Shown in pieces: positions 58,194 through 64,000 of a stretch of 64,000 nt of DNA. The first letter of the stretch is position 1. Each line of letters starts with the position of its first letter. The DNA lies in contig NZ_JASNWE010000001.1 of assembly GCF_030283145.1 (NCBI RefSeq), positions 434,001-498,000 of the forward strand, written 5' to 3'. This stretch comes from Actinomadura xylanilytica. Lineage in GTDB: Bacteria; Actinomycetota; Actinomycetes; Streptosporangiales; Streptosporangiaceae. The position numbers and the translations under genes are program-made. The notes under the pieces were generated by a model, which was given only the letters and a program-made list of their open reading frames with translations, did not search any database and was not told the origin of the DNA.

Positions 58194-58961
58194 ATGACAG
58201 CGAGGGAGACCGCCCCGGAGGCACCCCGCCCGCCCGGCGGGCCGGACGGGGCCGCCACGGCGGACGGGCCGGACGAGACGGACGGGGCCCACGCGGCGGC
58301 CGTACGGGACGGCCTGGGCGTCGGCCTCGCTGTCGGCCTCTCCGGGTTCGCGTTCGGCGCCGCCGCGGCCACCGCCGGCCTGTCGGCCGCCCAGGCGTGC
58401 GTGCTCAGCCTGCTGGCCTTCACCGGGGCCTCGCAGTTCGCGCTGGCGGGCGTGATCGGCGGAGGCGGCGGCCTGGTCGCCGGGACGCTCGGCGCGGTGC
58501 TGCTCGGCGGGCGCAACGCGCTGTACGGGCTGCGGCTCTCCGGCCTGCTGCGGGTCCGCGGCGCCCGCCGGCTGCTCACCGCGCACGTGGTCATCGACGA
58601 GACGACCGCCGTGGCCACCGCCCAGCCCGGCCCCCGGACGGCCCGCACCGGCTTCCACGTCACCGCGGTCAGCCTCTACCTGACCTGGAACCTCACCACG
58701 CTGCTCGGCGTGCTCGGCGCCGCCAGGCTCGGCGACCCGGGGACGTTCGGACTGGACGTGCTCGGCCCCGCGGCGTTCCTCGCGCTGCTGTGGCCGCGGC
58801 TCACCGCCGGCCGCGCCGAGCTGCGCGTCGCCGCCGCCGCCGGGGCGATCGCGATCGTGGCGACGCCGCTGCTGCCCGCCGGGGTGCCGGTCATGCTCGC
58901 CGCCGCCGCGGCGCTCGCCGGGTTCGTCCCGGCCGGTCTGGGAAGGCGGGCCCGCCGGTGA
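58194..58961 (+). CDS. azlC: AzlC family branched-chain amino acid exporter, large subunit
   Basis: The 255-residue membrane protein matches AzlC: DGLGVGLAVGLSGFAFGAAA, LLAFTGASQFALAGVIGGGG and LGGRNALYGLRLSGLLRVRG, a characteristic family block. With AzlD it exports branched-chain amino acids or their analogues. The first 40 residues are low-complexity and soluble. TATCGT (58180-58185) lies 8 bases before ATG 58194, again a leaderless-type start. The azlD gene overlaps its end by 4 bases. Confidence 0.9.
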   Translation: MTARETAPEAPRPPGGPDGAATADGPDETDGAHAAAVRDGLGVGLAVGLSGFAFGAAAATAGLSAAQACVLSLLAFTGASQFALAGVIGGGGGLVAGTLGAVLLGGRNALYGLRLSGLLRVRGARRLLTAHVVIDETTAVATAQPGPRTARTGFHVTAVSLYLTWNLTTLLGVLGAARLGDPGTFGLDVLGPAAFLALLWPRLTAGRAELRVAAAAGAIAIVATPLLPAGVPVMLAAAAALAGFVPAGLGRRARR

Positions 58962-59272
58962 GCGTGTGGATCGCGGTCGTCGCGACCGGGCTCGGCTGCT
59001 ACGCGCTGAAGCTGGGCGGCCTGGTCGCCCCGCGGCGGGTGCTGGACGACCCCCGGGTGCGCCGCTTCACCGAGCTGATCCCGGTGGCGCTGCTCACCGC
59101 CCTGATCACCGTCCAGGCCCTGGCGCCGGACGGCCCGTCCCTGGAGTTCGACGTGCCGCGGCTGGCCGGGCTCGGCTCCGCCGTGGCCGCGCTGCTGCTG
59201 CGCGCCCCGTTCCTGGTGGTGCTGGCCGTGGCCGCCGCGGTCGCCGCCGGGCTGCGCCTGGCCGGCCTGTGA
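58958..59272 (+). CDS. azlD: AzlD family transporter subunit
   Basis: The 104-residue protein has about four membrane helices (VWIAVVATGLGCYALKLGG, LIPVALLTALITVQAL, LAGLGSAVAALLLRAPFLV, VLAVAAAVAAGLRLAGL) and the family feature RRFTELIPVALL. It is the small partner of AzlC. GTG 58958 overlaps the azlC stop as GTGA, ensuring coupled synthesis. Confidence 0.9.
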   Translation: MSVWIAVVATGLGCYALKLGGLVAPRRVLDDPRVRRFTELIPVALLTALITVQALAPDGPSLEFDVPRLAGLGSAVAALLLRAPFLVVLAVAAAVAAGLRLAGL

Positions 59273-59331
59273 CCGCCCCTGCGGCGGGTCCCGGCGGCGC
59301 GTCCCGGCGGGGGCCGTCCAGGACGGGCCGG

Positions 59332-59367
59332 ACGGGACGGACGGGACGGACGGGACGGACGGGACGG
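59332..59367. repeat. Four tandem copies of a 9-bp unit
   Basis: ACGGGACGG occurs four times head to tail in the 99-base gap between the convergent azlD and RluA-type genes. It is an intergenic short tandem repeat; copy number may vary between strains. Confidence 0.85.
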
Positions 59368-59371
59368 CCGG

Positions 59372-60301
59372 TCAGGACTCGTCGGTGACGATCTCCAGGG
59401 CGCGGGCCAGGTCGTCGGGGTAGGGGCTGACGAACTCGACCCGCTCCCCCCGGGTGGGGTGCTCGAAGCCGAGCCGCGCCGCGTGCAGCCACTGCCGCTT
59501 CATGCCGAGCCGGGCCGCGAGCGTCGGATCGGCGCCGTAGGCCATGTCGCCCACGCAGGGATGCCGGATCGCGGACATGTGCACCCTGATCTGGTGCGTG
59601 CGCCCGGTCTCCAGGTCGACGTCGAGCAGCGTCGCCGCCCGGAACGCCTCCACCGTGTCGTAGTGCGTCACCGACGGCTTGCCACCGGCCACCACCGCGA
59701 AGCGCCCGTCACCGGCGGGATGCCGGTCGATCGGGGCGTCCACGGTGCCGCGGAACGGGTCGGGGTGACCTTGCACCAGCGCCTGGTAGCGCTTGTCGAT
59801 CCGGCGTTCCTTGAACGCGCGCTTGAGCCGGGAGTAGGCGATCTCGCTCTTGGCCACCACCATCGCCCCGGTCGTGTTGGCGTCGAGCCGGTGCACGATG
59901 CCCTGCCGCTCGGACGCGCCACTGGTGGCGATCGTGTGCCCCGCCCCGAGCAGCCCGCCGAGCACGGTCGCGCCGGTCCAGCCGGTGGTGGGGTGGGCGG
60001 CGACGCCGATCGGCTTGTCGACCACCACGATGTCGTCGTCCTCGTAGAGGATCGACATGCCCGGCACCGGCTCGGCGACCGGGACCGGCGCCGAGGGCGG
60101 CGGCGGGATCGTCACCTCCAGCCAGGTCCCGGCGTGGAGCCGCTCGGACTTGGCCACCTGCCGGCCGTCGAGCAGCACCTCGCCGGCGGCGATGATGTCG
60201 GCGGCGCGGGCCCGGGACAACCCGAACAGCCGCGCCAGCGCGGCGTCGACCCGCTCCCCCTCCAGCCCGTCGGGCACGGGGAGGCTGCGCACGTCGCCCA
60301 T
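59372..60301 (-). CDS. RluA family 23S rRNA/tRNA pseudouridine synthase
   Basis: The 309-residue enzyme has an N-terminal S4 RNA-binding domain ([36 protein letters not shown]) and the RluA catalytic domain with [18 protein letters not shown], the catalytic Asp in [19 protein letters not shown], and [20 protein letters not shown]. It is probably the RluD-like enzyme commonly encoded next to lspA. The exact uridine target is not determinable. Its ATG overlaps the lspA stop by one base (TGATG). Confidence 0.92.
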   Translation of the reverse strand: MGDVRSLPVPDGLEGERVDAALARLFGLSRARAADIIAAGEVLLDGRQVAKSERLHAGTWLEVTIPPPPSAPVPVAEPVPGMSILYEDDDIVVVDKPIGVAAHPTTGWTGATVLGGLLGAGHTIATSGASERQGIVHRLDANTTGAMVVAKSEIAYSRLKRAFKERRIDKRYQALVQGHPDPFRGTVDAPIDRHPAGDGRFAVVAGGKPSVTHYDTVEAFRAATLLDVDLETGRTHQIRVHMSAIRHPCVGDMAYGADPTLAARLGMKRQWLHAARLGFEHPTRGERVEFVSPYPDDLARALEIVTDES

Positions 60302-61128
60302 CAGGACGCCTCCTTCGGGGCGGAGCCGTCCTCGACCGGACCGTCCTCGCCCCTGCCGTCGTCCTTGAGCACGTCCTTGACCGGCACGTCCTTGACCGGC
60401 GGATCCTTGACCGGCGGGTCCGCGGCGGGGACCGCGCCCTTGACGGACGCGTCCTCGGCGGGTTCCCGGCCCTCGGTCCCCTGGGCCTCGGCGCCCTGGT
60501 CCTTGGCCGGAGCGTCCGCGGCAGGCTCGTCGGCAGCGGGCTCGTCGGCGGCGGGCTCGTCGTCCTTGCCGGTGATCCGGGTGCCGTCGATCTGGAGGCC
60601 GCGCGCGGCCAGCAGGACCGCGAGCACGCCGCCGCAGACGATCGCCGAGTCGGCCAGGTTGAAGACCGGCCAGTGCGGAAGCTCGATCCAGTCGACCACA
60701 TGGCCCTTGAGCGGCGCCGGGGCGCGCAGCATGCGGTCGGTCAGGTTGCCGAACGCGCCGCCGAGCATCAGCCCGAGGCACACCGCCCACGGCAGGCTCC
60801 GCAGGTTGCGCGCGGTGCGCAGGATCGCGACGACCACCCCGCAGGCGATCACCGTGAAAACCAGGGTGTAGCCGGCGCCGATCGAGAAGGCCGCCCCGCT
60901 GTTGCGCGTCTCGCGCAGGGTCAGCAGCCCGCCGAGCAGCCGGACCGGCTCCTCGCCCTGGAGGGTGGCCACGACGACGCTCTTCGAGACGACGTCGAGG
61001 GCGTAGGCGGCCAGCGCGATGGCGATCAGTACGGCGATGCGGCGCGGCCGAGGCGATCCCGTGGACCCCTCGGCCTCGCTCTGAGATTTCGTTGAGTCGC
61101 TCAGCGACGTTCCTCGCGTTGTTTGCAT
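60301..61128 (-). CDS. lspA: Lipoprotein signal peptidase with charged C-terminal extension
   Basis: LspA removes signal peptides from diacylglyceryl-modified lipoproteins. The catalytic aspartates are in [15 protein letters not shown] and [13 protein letters not shown], with [13 protein letters not shown] before them and four membrane helices. After about residue 180 comes a roughly 95-residue Ala/Asp/Pro/Lys tail with repeats ([16 protein letters not shown] and [14 protein letters not shown]) that normal LspA lacks. Total length is 275 residues against about 160-200. The start is not certain: ATG 61128 overlaps the upstream zinc-finger gene by 28 bases. It is followed directly by the RluA-type gene. 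Confidence 0.93.
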   Translation of the reverse strand: MQTTRGTSLSDSTKSQSEAEGSTGSPRPRRIAVLIAIALAAYALDVVSKSVVVATLQGEEPVRLLGGLLTLRETRNSGAAFSIGAGYTLVFTVIACGVVVAILRTARNLRSLPWAVCLGLMLGGAFGNLTDRMLRAPAPLKGHVVDWIELPHWPVFNLADSAIVCGGVLAVLLAARGLQIDGTRITGKDDEPAADEPAADEPAADAPAKDQGAEAQGTEGREPAEDASVKGAVPAADPPVKDPPVKDVPVKDVLKDDGRGEDGPVEDGSAPKEAS

Positions 61129-61808
61129 GTCACACACAGGGTCGCACGAGGGAAGGCCTGCAAGCGCGCCTTGCCGACAGGCCGGCCACACGACTCGCAG
61201 ATTCCGTACGTGCCCGCGTCCATTCGCTGGACGGCCCGCTCGTTCTGGGCGAGCAGGTCCTGTGAATTGTAGGACAACGCCAGATGGTGTTCGCGCTCGT
61301 AGGTCTTGGCGCCCGCGTCGGCCTGGTCGTCGCCGGCCCCCTCGTTGGAGTCGCCCTCGGCGATCTGGCTGGCGGACGCGGCGATCTCGGTGCGCAGGGC
61401 GCCGATCTCGCGCTCCAGCCCGGCCCGCACCTCGTCCAGCTCGGTGCCGGTCCAGCGGTCCTCGCCCTCGCGGACCGGGAAGCTCGCCACGTCGGCCGTC
61501 TTGACCTGGGCGGAACCGGCGGAACCGGCGGAACCGGCGGCCCCCGCCGCGGCCTGGACGGCCGGGTCCTTGGCCTTCGGCGCCGATCTCGCGGGTTTGG
61601 CGGCGGGTTTGACGGCCGTTTTCGCGCCTCCCTTGGCGGTCTTGGCCTTCGGTTTGGCCTTGGCCTTCGCGGCGGCCTTACCCGGGCCCTTGGCGGCGGA
61701 CCCGGTCCGGCCGGACGGCGCCTTGGCCGAGGGCTTCTCGCCCCTCCCCGCGCCGGCCGTGTCGGCCCCCCTCGCGCTGATCTCCTCGACGGGCAGTGCG
61801 GGCAGCAT
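61101..61808 (-). CDS. DksA/TraR-type zinc-finger protein with histone-H1-like N-terminus
   Basis: The 235-residue protein ends with a C4 zinc finger ([20 protein letters not shown], then [12 protein letters not shown]) and a preceding coiled-coil region, the plan of DksA/TraR proteins that act in the RNA polymerase secondary channel. The first 90 residues are Lys/Ala/Pro-rich ([19 protein letters not shown]) like H1-type nucleic-acid-binding tails. Actinobacterial members near lspA are common; their role is not settled. ATG 61808 follows GGAAGGGGA. It is cotranscribed with lspA and the RluA-type gene. Confidence 0.88.
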   Translation of the reverse strand: MLPALPVEEISARGADTAGAGRGEKPSAKAPSGRTGSAAKGPGKAAAKAKAKPKAKTAKGGAKTAVKPAAKPARSAPKAKDPAVQAAAGAAGSAGSAGSAQVKTADVASFPVREGEDRWTGTELDEVRAGLEREIGALRTEIAASASQIAEGDSNEGAGDDQADAGAKTYEREHHLALSYNSQDLLAQNERAVQRMDAGTYGICESCGRPVGKARLQAFPRATLCVTCKQREERR

Positions 61809-62080
61809 GAGTCCCCTTCCGCGAACGACCTGGGTGCATTACAGCCCGCATATGCCCGGTGACCACGCGGACAGAAACCCCCGCGGTTGCACAATCTCGG
61901 AAATGACCTGTACCGAGCCCCGTGCCCGCGCCGTCCCCCACCGGGCCGAAAACGGGAGGAGAGCGGCCCCCGGGTAGGTTAATCTCGGACCAGCAGTCGC
62001 ATCGGCAGGCCGTGAAGGGGACACCTGCCGCCGCACGCGGCCATGAGCGACCCGGGGACGGTGCGAGCCCGGGGGCCAGC
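61809..62080. other. Divergent promoter region before ileS leader
   Basis: No gene is visible. A -10-like TAGGTT (61975-61980, plus strand) could start the ileS leader near 61987. The promoter of the zinc-finger gene must lie close to 61809, but I cannot identify its elements. Confidence 0.4.
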
Positions 62081-62310
62081 CCGGCGGTCTGATCACCCCT
62101 GAGCCGCTGGAAGAAACGCCCCGCGGGGCGCGGTAGACCCGGCAGCCGGTGCCCGAACGAAGCGGATCGCGCCCCGGGGCCACTGTGCCCAGGGCCCGGG
62201 GGTCGCCCCGGGCGCGAGGGACGCGGTCAAGGAGGGTGGTACCGCGGGACCCCTGCCCAGGGCGTCTCGTCCCTCCGGTCCACGTGCAGTTCCACGTCGA
62301 TCCGGAGGTC
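62081..62310 (+). promoter_or_regulatory. Isoleucine T-box riboswitch (translational, short stem I)
   Basis: A short stem I (GCGG 62084-62087 with CCGC 62104-62107) presents specifier ATC (62092-62094), an Ile codon. The conserved T-box AAGGAGGGTGGTACCGCG (62229-62246) includes TGGT to pair with the tRNA acceptor end. GGAGGG (62231-62236) can pair with CCCTCC (62271-62276). The overlapping CCTCCGG (62272-62278) can instead pair perfectly with CCGGAGG (62302-62308), which contains the ileS ribosome binding site. Uncharged tRNA-Ile should thus free the site, as in actinobacterial ileS T-boxes. Confidence 0.92.
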
Positions 62311-62318
62311 CGACCACC

Positions 62319-64000
62319 GTGAGCCGCCAGTTCCGGCCCCTGCCCGCGCAAGTCGATCTGCCCGCCCTGGAGCGGGACATGATCCGCCGCTGGCAGGAGG
62401 GCCAGGTTTTCGAGCGGTCGCTGGAACGCACCGCGTCCGGACCGCAGTGGGTCTTCTACGAGGGCCCGCCCACCGCCAACGGCATGCCCGGCGTCCACCA
62501 CGTCGAGGCCCGCGTCTTCAAGGACGTGTTCCCGCGCTTCAAGACCATGAAGGGCCACCACGTCCCGCGCAAGGCCGGCTGGGACTGCCACGGCCTGCCC
62601 GTCGAGGTGGCCGTGGAGAAGGAGCTCGGCCTCACCGGCAAGAAGGACATCGAGGAGTACGGCGTCGCGGAGTTCAACGCGCGCTGCCGCGAGTCGGTGC
62701 TCCGGCACGTGGACGCCTTCGAGGAGATGTCCGAGCGGATGGGCTTCTGGGTCGACACCGACCAGGCGTACCGCACCATGGACGCCGAGTACGTCGAGGC
62801 CGTCTGGTGGTCCCTCAAGACCATCTTCGACAAGGGGCTGTTGTTCCGCGACTTCCGCATCACCCCGTACTGCCCGCGCTGCGGGACCGGGCTGTCCGAC
62901 CACGAGCTGGGCCAGCCCGGCGGGTACGAGACGGTGTCCAGCCCCTCGGTGTTCGTGCGGATGCCGGCCACCTCGGGCCCGCTCGCCGAGCTGGGCGCGG
63001 CGCTGCTGATCTGGACCACCACGCCGTGGACGCTGGTCTCCAACACCGCCGTGGCCGTCCACCCCGACGTCACCTACGTCGCCGCGCGCCCGGCCGGGTC
63101 GGACGAGGTCCTCGTCGTGGCCGAGCCGCTGCTGGAGCAGGTCCTCGGCGAGGGCGCCGAACGCCTCGCCACCTACAAGGGCGCCGAGCTCGAGCGCACC
63201 TCCTACCAGCGGCCGTTCGACCTGGTCGACATCCCCGACGCGCACTACGTGGTGCTGGGCGACTACGTCACCGTCGAGGACGGCACCGGCCTGGTCCACC
63301 AGGCGCCCGCGTTCGGCGCCGACGACATGACGGTCTGCAAGAGCTACGGCATGCCGATCGTCAACCCGGTGGGGCCCGACGGCCGCTTCCTTCCGACCGT
63401 CCCGCTCGTCGGCGGGACGTTCTTCAAGAACGCCGACGAGACGCTCACCGACGACCTGCGCGCGCGCGGGCTGCTGTACCGCGGCGGCCACTTCGAGCAC
63501 AGCTACCCGCACTGCTGGCGCTGCCACACCGCGCTGCTGTACTACGCGCTCCCCGCCTGGTATATCCGCACGACGGAGATCAAGGACCGGCTGCTGGAGG
63601 AGAACGCCAGGACGAACTGGTTCCCCGAGACGGTCAAGGACGGCCGGTACGGGGAGTGGCTGCGCAACAACGTCGACTGGTCGCTGTCGCGCAGCCGCTA
63701 CTGGGGCACGCCCCTGCCGCTGTGGGTGTGCGGTGAGGACGAGACGCACATCACCTGCGTCGAGTCCCTCAAGGAGCTGGGCGAACTCGCTGGGCAGGAC
63801 CTGTCCGCCCTCGACCCGCACCGCCCCTACGTGGACGACATCACGCTCCCCTGCGCGCAGTGCGGGGGCGAGGCAAAGCGCGTCCCCGACGTGATCGACG
63901 CCTGGTACGACTCGGGCTCGATGCCGTTCGCGCAGTGGGGCGCCCCGCACCGCAACAACGACGTCTTCGAGGCGTCCTACCCGGCTCAGTACATCTGCGA
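62319..64000 (+). CDS. ileS: Isoleucyl-tRNA synthetase (N-terminal part)
   Basis: The first 560 codons are present; the gene runs off the right edge. The product charges tRNA-Ile. The start GTG 62319 (VSRQFRPLPAQVDLPALER) lies 10 bases after GGAGG, which is the site masked by the T-box. The class I HIGH-type motif lies in GPPTANGMPGVHHVEARVF, followed by KGHHVPRKAGWDCHGLPVEV, a zinc-type CPRCGTGLSDHELGQ and part of the editing domain, then CHTALLYYALPAWYIRT. Confidence 0.95.
   Translation, partial: MSRQFRPLPAQVDLPALERDMIRRWQEGQVFERSLERTASGPQWVFYEGPPTANGMPGVHHVEARVFKDVFPRFKTMKGHHVPRKAGWDCHGLPVEVAVEKELGLTGKKDIEEYGVAEFNARCRESVLRHVDAFEEMSERMGFWVDTDQAYRTMDAEYVEAVWWSLKTIFDKGLLFRDFRITPYCPRCGTGLSDHELGQPGGYETVSSPSVFVRMPATSGPLAELGAALLIWTTTPWTLVSNTAVAVHPDVTYVAARPAGSDEVLVVAEPLLEQVLGEGAERLATYKGAELERTSYQRPFDLVDIPDAHYVVLGDYVTVEDGTGLVHQAPAFGADDMTVCKSYGMPIVNPVGPDGRFLPTVPLVGGTFFKNADETLTDDLRARGLLYRGGHFEHSYPHCWRCHTALLYYALPAWYIRTTEIKDRLLEENARTNWFPETVKDGRYGEWLRNNVDWSLSRSRYWGTPLPLWVCGEDETHITCVESLKELGELAGQDLSALDPHRPYVDDITLPCAQCGGEAKRVPDVIDAWYDSGSMPFAQWGAPHRNNDVFEASYPAQYIC

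Overview
The window is a very GC-rich chromosomal segment from an actinomycete. A Streptosporangiales/Thermomonosporaceae-type organism such as Actinomadura would fit, but that placement is inference from gene content and style. The signs are the GC-biased codon use, the PdtaR-type ANTAR regulator, the bifunctional PriA, actinobacterial TIGR02234, TIGR03085 and DUF2567 families, many GTG starts, GTGA stop/start overlaps, leaderless-type promoters, and an ileS T-box leader of the short-stem actinobacterial type. Almost everything is core or conserved accessory chromosome. I see no prophage, integrase, complete insertion sequence or CRISPR array.

Layout. 1-2.5 kb: the start of an ABC solute-binding lipoprotein, pdtaR, a short-variable-loop tRNA with anticodon CAA, and a frameshifted HTH-LAGLIDADG gene beside it. 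2.5-9 kb: pyruvate kinase with two DasR-like sites, a PfpI-type protein divergent from an AraC regulator, a CsoR/CstR-type repressor sharing one operator with a PLP decarboxylase, an unknown protein and a GNAT enzyme. 9-15.5 kb: gltBD with an elaborate upstream region, then a dispersed repeat. 15.5-22.2 kb: an envelope block on the minus strand (VKOR, two DsbA-like proteins, Lgt, a VIT transporter, two related membrane proteins). 22.3-27.8 kb: trpC, trpB, trpA, hisI and companions, but no trpE. 27.9-44.4 kb: a mixed block separating hisI from the other his genes (cold shock protein, heterodimeric ABC exporter, TetR/FAD-monooxygenase pair, lipoprotein, HTH_42 protein, acyl-CoA dehydrogenase, KimA-like permease, cysteine-codon leader peptide plus YeeE/YedE transporter, ATP-grasp protein). 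44.4-49.8 kb: hisD-hisC-hisB-small membrane protein-hisH-priA-hisF, mostly joined by 4-base overlaps. 49.9-53.8 kb: PhzF-like protein, a second repeat copy, Lon-N-domain protein, YbaK-type deacylase, DUF2567 and DUF6882 proteins. 53.8-64 kb: dnaE, chorismate mutase, azlCD, RluA-type pseudouridine synthase, lspA, a DksA/TraR zinc-finger protein, and the T-box-controlled start of ileS.

How it works together. Histidine and tryptophan synthesis share PriA, which serves both pathways, so no separate trpF is needed. Lgt and LspA, the first two lipoprotein-maturation enzymes, both carry long charged low-complexity tails. VKOR and two DsbA-like proteins form a plausible extracytoplasmic disulfide-forming set. 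Regulation is unusually readable: DasR-like sites before pyk and gltB, paired palindromes between tetR and its monooxygenase, one operator covering both -10 elements of a divergent pair, cysteine- and tryptophan-codon upstream ORFs, and a translational T-box.

The observations I rate highest are the tRNA with its LAGLIDADG neighbour, the 97-bp dispersed repeat with transposon-like ends in one copy, the cysteine leader before the sulfur transporter, and the predicted DasR link between pyruvate kinase and glutamate synthase.
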